NCBI RefSeq assembly: GCF_019320115.1
Contig: NC_089593.1
Location: 15,838,789-15,902,788 of the forward strand
From: Miscanthus floridulus
Lineage: Eukaryota; Streptophyta; Magnoliopsida; Poales; Poaceae
Length of the DNA stretch: 64,000 bases
Reading direction: 5' to 3'
In this document: piece by piece, positions 1-10,661 of the stretch
How positions within the stretch are numbered: the first letter of the stretch is position 1
How the letters are laid out: the number at the start of each line of letters is the position of its first letter
Translations under genes and position numbers: made by a program
The notes under the pieces: generated by a model
What the model was told of the DNA's origin: nothing
The model's input: only the letters and a program-made list of their open reading frames with translations
Databases searched by the model: none

Positions 1-1000
1 TTGATAATTTCATGGCAGTTTACTTTCTTGTCTCGCCACCGGACAGTTTCAGCTTGATATAAGTGAAGGTTGTTGATTGCTTGGCATCTGAGTTCTTCTA
101 CGAGGTCTTTTGTTAACTGTTCTTCATCGAGGGTGCTTGTTCCATCTTTTGCGAAGGTCACTCTTGGTGATTTACGAGTGAGCTCTTCTGGGAGGACGAC
201 TTCTTCTCCGAAGAGGAGTTTCAATGGGGTGAATTTTGTTGCCCTCGATTCAGAGGTATTGTGTGACCATATGAGTGAGGTGAGTTCCTCTGCCTATTTT
301 CCCTTAGGTCTATCATGTAATCTTCTTGAGATACCTTGGAGGATTATACCATTCGCTCTTTCGACGTGGCCATTGGATTGAGGGTGTCTTACCGAGGTGA
401 AGCACAACTTTGTTCCTATTTGCATATAGAACTTCTTGAATACTTCGCTGTCAAATTGGGTTCTGTTGTCTACTATGAGTTCTCTTGGCACTCCGAAGTG
501 GCATATGATTTGTTGCTAGAAGAATCTTTTGACAGTCTGTGAGGTTATTAGTGGCTTTGCTTCTATCCATTTGGTGAAGAACTCGATGGCGACCACCGTG
601 TAGCGGAGGTTTCCTGGGGCTGTTGGTAATGGTTTAACTAGGTCCATTGTCTATCACTGGAGAGGCCATGTTGGGCAGATTAGGGTGGTTTGAGCCCCTG
701 GTCTATTTGAGTGCGTTGCTGAGAGTTGGCAACCTTCGCAATGCTGCACTAGTAAGGCTGCGTGGTTGATTGCTGTTGGCCAGTAAAACCCTTGTCTGAA
801 TGCTTTGCCCACTGGAGCCCTAGGTCCATTGTGGGAACCGCATAAACCCTCATGTATCTCCTTTAACAGTTGTTTTCCCTCGCTGGATGCGACACACTTG
901 AGCAGTGGTGCTGTTACGCTAGCCTTGTATAGTTCATCATTGATGATTTTGTACCCTCGTGTCCTCTACTACATCCCTTTTTCTTCCTCTTTGATTTCTA
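1..1000 (-). pseudogene. Integrase of the Tat-type element (partial, broken)
   Basis: Reading leftwards, a zinc-binding stretch comes first (FRQGFYWPT, then CEGCQ near 740-830). The catalytic core follows, with FFTKWIEAKPL near 550-600. The ORF at 491-294 holds IVDNRTQFDS, which carries the second acidic residue, and HPQSNGHVERANG, which carries the catalytic Glu. That ORF closes at 294 and the frame resumes shifted towards position 1, where the gene leaves the window. Integrase would insert the cDNA copy into the nuclear genome. The stops and frame changes mean no working enzyme is made from this copy. Confidence 0.8.
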
Positions 1001-1007
1001 GTTCATG

Positions 1008-1580
1008 CTATCCTTTGAGATAGGCCATTATGGGCTTTATCCAGTCTTCACTGTGTATTGCATTGATGAGCTTTGGTGCTTTTATGTTTAGTTCTATTAA
1101 GGGTTGATTGATGACCGCATAGAAAACATCTGAGGGTAAGGTGACGCCTTGAGCTGTGGCTTTTGCTAATTTATCAGTCTCACTGTTCTCTGATCTCGGG
1201 ATTAGTTTGGTCGTGATTCCTAGGAAGAAACCCTCGATCATGCGAACTATGTGCAAGTACTTTTGTAGTTGGGGATCTCTAGCTTTGAAGCTTTTCTCAA
1301 TGTGCCCGAAGGTGACCTGGGAGTCAGTTTTGATGATTGCTCACCTTACTGAGAGTGCGCGGAACTTTGATAGAGCCAATATGATTGCTTCATATTCTGC
1401 GCTGTTGTTTGTGCATTGGAATTCTAGTCTCGCTGCATATCTGAGTTTGATACCGGATGATGAGGTTAAGATTGCCGCTATTCTAGCTCCCGCTGATCCC
1501 CATGCTCCATCTGTGTGCACTGTCCATATTGGTTCTATAACTTCCACTGTATTGTGAGTGTCGGGGGTCCAATCTGCCAT
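1008..1580 (-). pseudogene. Archaeal-type second RNase H (aRNH) of the Tat-type element
   Basis: The stretch 1580-1341 encodes WTVHTDGAWGSAGA followed by NNSAEYEAIILAL. These are the first-Asp and Glu motifs of a type-I RNase H. A second ORF, 1256-1008, carries the C-terminal part (NSETDKLAKATA). The domain lies between the canonical RNase H (1975-1740) and the integrase, which is where Tat-lineage elements carry their extra RNase H. The gap at 1257-1340 is a frame break. Family assignment is from motif and position only. Confidence 0.75.
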
Positions 1581-1739
1581 GAAGTCTATGAGGGCCTAAG
1601 ATTTGATTGCATTTCTCCTGACGAACTCTATTGCCAAGTTGTTGATTTCGGTGGCCCATTTTCCTATTCGACCTATGGCTTTTGGGTTCTTGAAGATGTT
1701 GTCAAGCGGGAAACTTGAGGGTATAGTGATCTTGTGCAC

Positions 1740-1975
1740 CTAGAAATAGTGCTTTAGTTTTCTGGAGGCCATGGCGACTACGTATGCTACCTTCTCCATT
1801 TCTTTATAGAACTTTTTTGCTCCATCAAGGGTTTCAGATATGTAATACACTGGTAACTGCTTCTTCTGACGCTCTTCTTGATTTTCTTTTACTATTACTA
1901 CATTGACGGCATGTGGTGAGGCTGTGACATATAGGAGGAGTAGTTCACCGGGTTGGGGGCTAGCGAGGGTTGTTA
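1740..1975 (-). pseudogene. RNase H domain of the Tat-type element, right side cut by insertion
   Basis: The translation holds LLLLYVTASPHAVNVVIV, then PVYYISETLDGAKKFY and ASRKLKHYF. This matches the RNase H that follows reverse transcriptase in Tat-type polyproteins. In the ancestral reading frame it continued directly into the sequence now at 4964 and above. The LTR element at 1981-4958 separates the two halves and duplicated GGTTG at the break. Confidence 0.75.
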
Positions 1976-1980
1976 GGTTG

Positions 1981-2380
1981 TGTGGGGGTATGGCCCTTGG
2001 TACCCACAAGACAAGACATGGGCCGCATCATCAGAGGTGGCCCAGCCCACAAGATCAAGGCATGCACGGCACTGGTCGACGTGCACTGCAAGATATTGTA
2101 TAGTACCAAATAGGATACTTTCCTTATAACCCTACCTCTCCAGAGTATATAAGGAGAGGCAGGGGTCCCCTAGTCGACATCTACATATATCTCATATTCA
2201 ATACAATACAACAAAGACACAGGACATAGGGTATTACATCGATCAGACGGCCCGAACCTGTCTAAATCGTTGTCTCTGCGCCTTGTGTCACCATTCGGTT
2301 CCTGATTACGTGCACCCCCACCGATCAATCTACCTTCATGGGATACCCCTTGGAGCACTACCGAGCATCTTTTGTCGATA
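1981..2380 (+). repeat. Left LTR of the non-autonomous element
   Basis: The LTR begins TGTGGGGGTATGG and ends at GTCGATA, so the usual terminal CA has decayed to TA. A TATA box (TATATAA, 2146-2152) shows that transcription runs on the plus strand. It matches 4559-4958 along its whole length. Confidence 0.9.
2146..2152 (+). promoter_or_regulatory. TATA box in the left LTR
   Basis: TATATAA sits 165 bp into the LTR and is followed by AGGAGAGG. The same box is conserved in the right LTR. It is the expected core promoter of the element. Confidence 0.65.
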
Positions 2381-2381
2381 G

Positions 2382-2400
2382 TTGGCGCCCATCGTGGGGC
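2382..2400 (+). other. Primer binding site, non-autonomous element
   Basis: TTGGCGCCCATCGTGGGGC starts 2 bp after the left LTR. It has the form of the TGGCGCC-type tRNA primer sites of many grass gypsy elements. It supports plus-strand orientation and shows the element is gypsy-related. Confidence 0.7.
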
Positions 2401-3338
2401 TCGTGCGCGGTGATCCCTGGTGAACCAGATGGCATAACTCAAGGTCAACATCCTTCAACAACCACGGCGCAAGTCTTCGTACGCGGATTGACACCGCCAA
2501 GCTCTGACTATGTCCGTCCTACTCCAACACGAGATCAACTTTGTTCCAGCCATTAAGCGAGCTGCCCGTGTCGTCGACTAGATAACGCCATATGCCACCG
2601 ACCAGACATTCTGTCTAAAGCTAAGTTACGCTTTAATATTCTTCTAAATATTCTCCAATCTTCGTATATCGCCATAATGTTTCTCCCAGCTATTTTCTCC
2701 ATGTTTGCTCTCTAAATGATTTTCTCCACGTATACCATCTTAAAGATGACATATAGCTAAGTATAAGGCAAATCCATGAACAGTCATGTTGACGCTTGGA
2801 TGTCCCCAGAGATGGCCCTGTCTCCGGCTTCTCCCTACATGTGCACGAGCGTCTGCCCTCTGCGTTACGGGTGGTCGGCAATGGCTCCTTGGCGACGCTT
2901 TGCTCTTCCTACACGCACATGGCCTCCGCGCTCCATGTTATGGTTAACAGGCTAGCTAGGGCTAGAGACTCAACTACACACTAACTGGTTGGGCGGTTTG
3001 TATTAAATATAAATATATCTTCACACCAACTGATTGTCGAGCGCATACGCTATTTCATCACCATTGCTGATTCTTCTCCGGAGTTCATATATGTTTACAT
3101 CATGTACTACTAGTTCTACATATTTGTATTGCAGGATCATCGTCTAGGTGATCGGACCACCTGGTGCTCGGACTTCTCCACCGATCAACTGGTCGGACTG
3201 CAAGGTTCATGGACTTCATCGCCGACCAGTTGATCGGACTATTCGTCGGTCGCTTCTACTCGATGCTCACTTCGCCGCTGACCAGTTGACCAGACTATTC
3301 ATCGCTAGTGCTTCATCATCAGCTATGCCAGGGACTCG
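2401..3338. other. Internal non-coding region of the non-autonomous element
   Basis: This is leader-like sequence between the primer site and the minisatellite. Only short unrelated ORFs are present, with no gag, protease or pol motif in any frame. A loose repeat of GACCAGTTGA/GATCAACTGG words occurs at about 3180-3300. Confidence 0.5.
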
Positions 3339-4012
3339 GTGCTCGTACATCGCCAGCTACGTCGGGGGCTCCTCAGTGCTCGGACATCGCCAGCTACACC
3401 GAGGACTCCTCGGTGCTCAGACATCACCAGCTATGCGGGGGATTCCTCGGTGCTCGGACATCGCCAGCTACGCTTAGGACTCCTTGGTGCTCGAACATCG
3501 CCAGCTACGCGGGGGATTCCTCGGTGCTCGGACATCGCCAGCTACTCCAGGGACTCCTTGGTGCTCCGTAGGGATGAAAACGGATCGGATATGACTGATA
3601 TTATATTTGTTTTCATATTTCTAGTCAGATTTGGATTTGAATATGGATAGTGTTAGCCATGCCGGATAGGATATGATTGGATGTCAACATCATAAATATG
3701 CGATTTAAGTATTCGGATATAGATACGGTATCGGATGTTGAATATTTAGACTCAAATATGGACAGATCTGAACCCCTCTAAATGGATTCGGTCTCAAATA
3801 CGGTCGAAAAATATCCGTACTCCTTTCATCCATAGTGCTCGGACATCGCTATCTACGTCGGGGATTCCTCGGTGCTTGGACATCGCCAGCTACGCCGAGG
3901 ACTCCTCGATGCTCGGACATCGCCAGCTACGTCGGGGATTCCTCGGTGCTCAGACATCGCCAGCTATGCTAGGGTTTCCTCAGTGCTCAGACATCGCCAG
4001 CTAAGCTAGGGA
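3339..4012 (+). repeat. 37-bp minisatellite, about 11 copies, split by a MITE
   Basis: The unit starts GTGCTCGGACATCGCCAGCT and ends near GGACTCCTCG. Six copies lie at 3339-3560 and five more from 3835 to about 4012. The hAT-type MITE sits between them. The copies are divergent. The period is not a multiple of three, so the array shifts frame and does not encode a repeat protein. Confidence 0.85.
3569..3834. mobile_element. hAT-type MITE, 266 bp
   Basis: The left end starts TAGGGATGAAAACGGATCGG. The right end, read on the other strand, starts TATGGATGAAAGGAGTACGG. These are imperfect terminal inverted repeats. An 8-bp target duplication flanks it: GTGCTCCG (3561-3568) and GTGCTCGG (3835-3842), 7 of 8 matching. 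The interior is AT-rich with many GGAT/ATCC words and no gene. Confidence 0.85.
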
Positions 4013-4558
4013 CTCCCTTGGTGGTCGGATCTTGCTACGTCTCATCGATGTGCTATCAAGCTGCTCCATGTTGTTTAGATCAGGGTGCTAATCTTGGATA
4101 GCACATCTGGGGTCTTGATACACGCATGTTAGATGACATTGGCAAGCTTTCAGACTTCTTTTCTTTGACCTAGCTACAAGATTCATTCTTCATATTCCAG
4201 TAGGCTCGGGGACTAAGTGGCTACACTTCACCTGGCGGTTAATTTAGTGCTTATTTCTTGATTTACCCTCCTTGTTGATGGAGTCTAAGTGGCCACACTT
4301 CTCATAAGTGGAAGAATTTTCAAATTTTATCTTGAGCCCCTTACATCCTTCTAGCAAGCCTTACTTGGCTAGGTCCGAGGTCTCCTAACCAGTTAAACTG
4401 GCCGGCTTTGATTTTCACCGCCTAGGCCACTAGTTAAACTGGTTGGTTTCGACTTCCACTGCTCGGATCACCGGTTAAGCTGATCGGCTTCATGTCAAAG
4501 TGCTTGGACTTGTTCAAGACAGCGTTGCTCAAAGGATACAAGGCGCTTAGGGACTAGC
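4013..4558. other. 3' internal region of the non-autonomous element
   Basis: This non-coding sequence lies between the minisatellite and the right LTR. It has repeated words such as CAGTTAAACTGG (about 4400-4450). The purine-rich GGGACTAGC just before 4559 could be a decayed polypurine tract. No ORF of note is present. Confidence 0.45.
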
Positions 4559-4958
4559 TGTGGGGGTATGGCCCCCGGTACCCACAAGACAAGACATGGG
4601 CCGCACCATCAGAGGTGGCCCAGCCCACAAGATCAAGGCATGCACAGCACTGGTCGACGTGCACCACAAGATATTATATAGTACTAAATAGGATACTTTC
4701 CTTGTAACCCTACCCCTCCAGAGTATATAAGGAGAGGTAGGGGTCCCCTAGTCGATATCTACATATATCTCATATTCAATACAATACAATAAAGACATAG
4801 GACGTAGGGTATTACGTTGATCAGATGGCCCGAACCTGTCTAAATCGCTGTCTCTGCGCCTTGTGTCACCATCTGGTTCCTGATTATGCGCACCCCTACT
4901 GATCAATCTACCTTCGTGGGATACCCCTTGGAGGACTGTCGAGCATCTTTTGTCGATA
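4559..4958 (+). repeat. Right LTR of the non-autonomous element
   Basis: It is 400 bp, begins TGTGGGGGTATGG, ends GTCGATA and is followed by the target duplication GGTTG. It carries the same TATATAA box as the left LTR. Confidence 0.9.
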
Positions 4959-4963
4959 GGTTG

Positions 4964-6051
4964 TGTAGATAGACCTTCAAATCCTTGAAGGCCTTTTGCT
5001 GTTGGGGTCCCCAGCTGTATGGATCTATGTTTTTAGTACTTCAAACAAGGGGAGCCCTTGCTCCACGGACCTTAAAATGAATCTGTTTAATGCTGCCAGT
5101 CTTCCTACGAGCCTCTGTGCTAGCTTTTCTTGAGGTCAGAGGTTCCATGTTGAGAATTGTGTCAATTTTCTCTGGATTGGCCTTGATTCCTCTTGCTGAG
5201 ACGAGGCAACCGAGCAACTTTCCCTTGCTTACGCAAAATATGCATTTCTCTAGATTCAATTGGAGCCCCACATTGCAGAGGTTGTTGAAAGCTCTACGGA
5301 GGTCCTCGGTGTGTTCATGTTTGAGCTTGCTTTGTACAACCATATCATCGACATAAGCTGAGATTGCTTTGTCCTCTTTGAATACTTTTGCTGTCATGTG
5401 GGCGAAGGTTGACCCTACGTTGCGTAACCCCTCTGCCATTCTTCTGAAGCAGTTCGTTCCGAAAGGAGTGATGAAGCTTGTTTTTTCCTCATCTTCCTGG
5501 TTCATCCAAATTTGATGGTATCCTGAAAAATAGTCTAGGAGTGACAATAGCTTGCAACCAGCTGCTGAATTGATGAGGGTGCTTATTATTGGTAATGGGA
5601 AATCATCCTTAGGGTAGGCTTTGTTTAGGCTCATGAAATCAACGCACATTCTCTACTTACCATTTTTCTTTCTAACTAGCACGACATTTGATAGTCAAGT
5701 TGGGTATTTAACTGGTCAGATGACCCCCGCATCGAGCAATCTTTGGACCTCCTCCTTGGCTATCTGCTTTCTTTCTTCAGACATTTTGTGAAGCTTTTGC
5801 TTGATCGAGGGGTGATTTTTGTCGACGTCAAGGATGTGCTCAATGATGGACCTGTCTACCCCTCGAAGATCCTCTGCGGACCATGCAAAGATGTTGTTGT
5901 CACGTAGGAAATGGATGAGGTTAGCCTCGGTTTTGCCATCCAGCATAGCAGAGATGATGACCTGCTTGCTGGTGTTACCTTCAAATAGTGGTACTTTCTT
6001 GGTTTCTTCTGCTGGCTTTGCCCTGACTTGTTGTTCTGGTTCGTTTGGCAA
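4964..6051 (-). pseudogene. Reverse transcriptase of the Tat-type element
   Basis: The N-terminal part is at 6051-5716. The main part (5649-5041) has CVDFMSLNKAYPKDDFPLP, LLDYFSGYHQIWMN, KTSFITPFGTNCFRRM and the catalytic box AYVDDMVVQSK, followed by LNLEKCIF and GCLVSARGI. These are reverse transcriptase motifs in order and typical of Tat elements. The frame breaks at about 5650-5715 and again beyond 5041, where the sequence runs into the nested insertion. The enzyme would copy element RNA to cDNA in cytoplasmic particles. Confidence 0.88.
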
Positions 6052-6099
6052 GGTTATCTTGACTGTTGACTTTTCTATGCCTAGGTTGTATACATTTTT

Positions 6100-6640
6100 C
6101 TACCCTAGGGTGGCTGTTTCTTCTGCTATTCTAGCGAGGTCTTGGTTGCCATATATGACAATGACGCCTCTGGCGGAGGGCAGCTTCATATAGAGATAGC
6201 CCGGGTGGAGGACTGTGCTAAAAATGTTTGTGACCTCTCGGTCAAAAATTGCATTGTAGTTGTATAGCATGTCAACCACATCAAAGGTTATGTACTCTGT
6301 CCTGCTATTGCTTTGGTCGTCGAAGGTTACTAGGAGTGTGATTTTGCCTATGGCTTTCACTTGTTTGCCCCCAAATCCGTATAGCGGATGTCCAGCTAGC
6401 TAGAGAAGATTTCTGTCTAATTTCATGTTGTCAAAGGTTGAAGCGAATAGGATGTCGATGGAGCTGCCAGTGTCGACAAGGATCCTTATTACTGCCCAAC
6501 CAGCCAGATTTGTCTCGATCACCATGGCACCAGTGTGAGGGTAGTCTTTTAGTTTGAGATCCATGCTGTTGAAGGTTATTGGGATATGAGACCATTGTGA
6601 GTTCTTGTGTGGCCCTCTGGTGGCTAGGTGGTGTACTCAC
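6100..6640 (-). pseudogene. Protease-region remnant of the Tat-type element
   Basis: The ORF 6360-6100 has FDDQSNSRTEYITFDVVD and YNAIFDREVTNIF. This is the part of the Tat polyprotein just after the retropepsin active site, where a YNAIxGR motif is usual. Upstream, 6640-6361 contains a shifted reading frame over the expected active-site region. No intact catalytic Asp-Ser-Gly is visible. Confidence 0.6.
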
Positions 6641-7595
6641 CTCATATGCTCTTTGCGCCGTCTCTTGTTGCCGTGATTGTCATTGGATCCGGTGATTGCG
6701 AGTATCACACCGAAGGTTGCGGCTGGGTTGTTGATTATTCTTTGAATGGGTTGGCTCATGGGTTCTAGTTTTACTTGCTGTTGTTGTGGCTGGGTTGGTG
6801 GTGGCGGGGGTGGTGGTGGTAAGGCTAGGTGCTAGCTTTGTATTTGTGGTGGGTTGGGTGGGTGAGTAAAAGTGTATGGTTGGCTATTGGAGCGATTGCT
6901 GTAGCCATATGATGGCTAGGGGTTTGTCGTAGGTGTTGTAATGGTGATAAGAGGGATTGTAGTCGGTGAAGGTTGGGTATTGTTGAGGATGTTGTTGTGA
7001 GGGGATGCCATTGTTTACTAGTGTATTGGTATGGGGTGGTTGCAGGGGTGGGTTGTCTCCTTGTGTAGTTAAAAGGTTTTGGTGGGACTATAGCAGCGAC
7101 TTGCTGTGCTTCTTAATATTCTTTTCCCTTCACGAAACATGCACATTTCTTTGTCGAGTGGCCTTTGCTAGTCTGTAGAAGTGGCAGTATAGCTTCGCTG
7201 GATCTCTTGGGTTGGGTCTGCTTTGGGTATTGTCTCTGTTGTCATTCTGGCTGTTGTCGGGGGTCTATTGAGATGTTGGACTTGGTTGTGTCTTTGGCAT
7301 TGTGGAGGTGTGGACTCTATGGTGTTCATGTTGATTGGTTTGTTGTGAGGGTACTGGTTGTGCTATGGTGGCCATGGAGGCGAGCACGTTTGAGGTTTCA
7401 AAGCCTCGGTCTTCGAACGGAAGATAATGTCTGATCTGATGTACTTATCCATGACCTCATGTAACTCTATGATGGTTTTGGTGGCTTCCGTGCTAGCCTC
7501 GAGGAACATGGCCTTGGTCTTACCTCATTGATTGCTGCTAGAATCACTACATCATCTGTTATGTTTGGTGTCCTTGCTCTGAGCTAAACGAATCT

Positions 7596-8300
7596 TCACC
7601 AGAAGTCTTGGAGGGGTTTTCTTTTAGCTTGAGTGCAGGTGAATAATTCCATGGGATTGGTTGCCGAAGGGCTGATACCTTTGAAATTGTTGCACAGCTC
7701 TTCATGGAGGCTCCCCCAGGAATCTATCAAGCCTGGTGGGAGGTTGTTGTACAAGCTTTGGGCAATGTCCCTTGCTATAATCATGAAGGACTTTGCCATG
7801 GTATACTCATCCTCGCCTGTTGCTGCCACTGTCGCTTCGTAGCTCATTACGAATTGGCAAGGGTCTATGCTTCCATCATACCTTGGTAGGTTCTATGGTT
7901 TGTACTCAAGTGGCCAGTTTCTGGTTTAGAGTATCTAGGTCAATGGGGATTTTGGGTCGTATGGCATTGGCGAAAGTTAGTTTCTGTGGTGTTCAGGTAG
8001 ATAGTTTGGGTTAGCTTCGATCGAAGCTAGGTACTCATCCATTTGCCTAAGTTGTTCCCTGGCTTTGTCTACCTTCTGCCTTATCACTTGCAGGCGTGCC
8101 TGCCTTTGGTGGGCTTTGACTCGACGTGCATTTGGTTTATGGCCTCAAGGCCTCTTGCCTCTGCATCTTTGTCGTTGTCTTCTGGTATGTGGCCGATTTC
8201 TCCCGTTCTAGATGGTTTGGGTTGGTGGTTGGCCCCAGCTTCGGCTGCCTTAGCCCCATCTGACTCAAGCTATGTTCTCATCAGTTGAGTGGTGGGTTGG
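7596..8300 (-). pseudogene. Gag of the Tat-type element
   Basis: The ORF 7847-7596 contains AKSFMIIARDIAQSLYNNLP, GLIDSWGSLHEELCNNF and TCTQAKRKPLQDFW. This is the conserved gag core of plant gypsy elements. The N-terminal part extends to about 8300 in broken frames. Between 7590 and 6640 the nucleocapsid part is poorly preserved; a cysteine-rich stretch near 7130-7200 may be its zinc-binding motif. Confidence 0.7.
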
Positions 8301-8386
8301 AGTACTTGAGTCCTGCCAGCTCTGCTTGCGGAGGTTCCCATTGTCGGGTCCGATCCTCGCGGCGGGGGCGAATCCCTTTGGGTGTT

Positions 8387-8711
8387 TGTTGATGGTAGTT
8401 AACAACCATTATAAGCCATCAATATAACATGTATAAGGGCATAAATATAATCACCAATAAAGGTTTAGGGGTTTAAACTAACAAATTCCATGAGTTTTGG
8501 TGAATCTATATTTTCTGCAGGGTTTATCCAGAAAACCATCAAGGTGGACCTACATGTCAAATTTAATTGCGCTTATCTGCAGCAAAACGGACACTAGAAG
8601 ACTCTAGAAGACTTAGGAGGACTCCACACTGAAGCGGAGGGTGAGACGCCGCTAGGTGGGGATGGATGGCCCCACCTATAAGCCGCCTGGCCCTGGGGCC
8701 CACCTGTCAGC
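8387..8711 (+). repeat. Left Athila-type LTR, first segment
   Basis: It starts TGTTGATGGTAGTTAACAACC and matches 26716-27040 closely. It stops at the copia insertion; the target duplication TCAGC is at 8707-8711. The LTR resumes at 18962. Confidence 0.88.
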
Positions 8712-10601
8712 TGAAAGCCCTAGTTTGGTTTTGGATAATTGATGAAACCTAGGACTAACCTTTGATCTAAGTGTATGAATTAGATAAGGTGGTTCAATCC
8801 AAGTGGTGAATCAAGTGAGAGGTCCATGGTGATGAAGGTGGACATGAAATGAAAATGATCAAGCTTCAACTTGGAAAAGAAGAAAGAGAAAATCAAAAAC
8901 CAAGAAGATCAAGGCAAATGTATAAGATAGGTTTTTGTTTTGCACTCAAGACACCATAGAGGGTGTGAGTGATTTAGGATCGATAGCCATACTATAAAGA
9001 AAGGAGATCTTTGGCTAAATGGTTTATCGAGTGCCACTAGGTGACATGATTCTTGCATATGCATTTAGGAACCTAGTGTGCTAACTTTGACCCTTGTAAA
9101 ATGCCTTGAAAAATGCTAACACACGTGCACACAAGTTCTACATTTTGTGGTTAGCATCTTGGAAGCAAGGGTGAAGCGGTTGTGGACTTAGAAAAAGAAA
9201 AAGAGGAGAAAGTCCATGACCGGACACTGGCCACGGGGTGAATAGACTCACCCTAGGCGTGTCTAGTCATTTATAGGTGCGGCGCGCTGTCTGGCCGAGA
9301 CTGAGCAGAAGCGATCGGAAGCTAGGGCCAGGTGCACTGGCATGTCCGGTCAACCTTTAATGGTCGGGCACAAAGAAGAAGAGAGAGGATTGGACGCCGG
9401 GGCGCGTCAGGTTGCCTCTGACCTGACTCATCCGGTCATTAAAAACTGCCTCTGAACCCTTACTAGAAATGATCGGACGCTGCGTGTATGTGCGTCAGGT
9501 CACATCAGCGGTGCATCCGGTCATCTTTTGACTATGTGAGCGATCAAGAGATGACCATTGAGATCAAGCGGCTCTGGTTCAAATAGGGACACATGGACAG
9601 CCATAGGCGACTGGACGCTGGCCAACCGAACGTTGGGGCGCGTCCGGTCAGCCCAAGAGTGCCCAACGGCTCTTTGAGTCTTGGGGCTCTATAAATAGAA
9701 AGGTACCGGCTTGGGGCTCCCTCTCTTGGCACTATGACATACTTGACATCCTTGTGAGCCTAAGCAAACACCTCCCACTCATCTCCATCATTGATTCATC
9801 ATCATAGTGAGATTGGGAGTGATTCCTAGTGTATTTGCTTGAGTGATTGCATCTAGTGGCCCTTGAGGATCGTTGTGGCTGCGTATTTCTTGTTTCTCTT
9901 AGTGGTTGCTGCCACCAAGATGGCTTGGAGCAGCGGAGGTGATTGTTCATGGCTGGCTTCGATGATTGTGAGGGGTCTTGCACCTTCTTCGGTGAAGAGC
10001 TGCAAGGTAGCTCTAGTAAATTTCTCATGTTATTGAGTTACCTCACTTGTGGGTAGGTTCTTGTAGCGCCTCTTGTGGTGGGCTAGGTATGGAATACCTA
10101 TTAGCCGCCAAACAACCAAGTGTTGGTCGACACAACGGGGACTAGCGTGCCGGCAAGCACGTGAACCTCGGGAGAAAAATTAGTTGTCTCTTGCCCTTTG
10201 ATATTCTCCCGGTGATTGAATTGGTATTCATCTTGTGATTGGTTCATTCCTTGACGTGGCAGTATAATCACCCTACTCACTCTTTTACATTTCTTGCAAA
10301 CTAGTTGTCAAGCTCTTTAGTGTAATTAGTTTTGATAGCTTGTTTTGCTTGCTAGTTTAATATCACCTAGTGGAGCTCTTTAGTGTAGACTTGTTGAGAG
10401 CTCTTAGTGAGTAGCGACATAGCCATTGTTTGTGCCTAGTGATCATAACAACTATAATTGTTGAATAGGTGGCTTGCAACCCTCATAGAGCTAGAGCAAA
10501 ATTGCATTTCACCATTTAGTGTACTAACCTCTTACTCTAGTGTATTTGTAGAATTTTTTATAGGCTATTCACCCCCCCCTCTAGCTATTTAGGACCTTTC
10601 A
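8712..10601 (+). repeat. Left LTR of the copia element
   Basis: This 1890-bp LTR runs from TGAAAGCCCTAG to GGACCTTTCA. A TATAAATA box is at 9690-9697. The U3 region at 9230-9660 is GC-rich and carries several scattered CCGGTCA words. It matches 17039-18956 at roughly 93-95% by eye. Confidence 0.93.
9690..9697 (+). promoter_or_regulatory. TATA box of the copia LTR
   Basis: TATAAATA is preceded by GGGGCTC and followed by GAAAGG. In the right LTR the first base is changed (CATAAATA at the matching site), so only the left copy keeps the consensus. Confidence 0.7.
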
Positions 10602-10603
10602 AG

Positions 10604-10615
10604 TGGTATCAGAGC
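10604..10615 (+). other. Primer binding site (initiator Met tRNA)
   Basis: TGGTATCAGAGC begins 2 bp after the left LTR. This is the standard plant initiator-methionine tRNA primer site of copia elements. Confidence 0.92.
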
Positions 10616-10661
10616 TATGGTCACTATTTGATTGAAGGCTTAACAACCTCGGTGTCAAATT

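Larger units (their letters stand above)
1981..4958 (+). mobile_element. Non-autonomous LTR retrotransposon nested in the Tat element
   Basis: The element is 2978 bp with two 400-bp LTRs (1981-2380 and 4559-4958). A perfect 5-bp target duplication, GGTTG, lies at 1976-1980 and 4959-4963. A primer-binding-site-like sequence follows the left LTR. The 2.2-kb internal region has no recognisable gag or pol. Instead it has a 37-bp minisatellite (3339-4012) interrupted by a hAT-type MITE. It would have depended on proteins of another element. The LTRs differ at roughly 30 of 400 positions by eye, nearly all transitions, so the insertion is not recent. Confidence 0.9.
1..8386 (-). mobile_element. Outer Ty3/gypsy element, Tat type: internal region (left part)
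   Basis: This is the oldest layer of the nest. On the minus strand the order is gag (about 8300-7596), protease region (6360-6100), reverse transcriptase (6051-4964), RNase H (1975-1740), a second archaeal-type RNase H (1580-1008) and integrase (1000-1). The second RNase H is known as a mark of the Tat lineage. The frame is broken in many places, so the element is dead. It is interrupted at 1981-4958 by a non-autonomous LTR element and at 8387-30287 by an Athila-type composite. Its 5' LTR lies beyond that at 30359-30953, and its 3' LTR is outside the window. Confidence 0.85.

Noticed and set aside
3308..3650. Overlapping repeat-rich ORFs suggesting a repeat protein
   Set aside because: They are the 37-bp minisatellite read in three frames. 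The period is not a multiple of three and frames end at random.
3339..4012. CRISPR-like array
   Set aside because: The whole 37-bp unit is repeated head to tail with no unique spacers. The interrupting sequence is a MITE with a target duplication.
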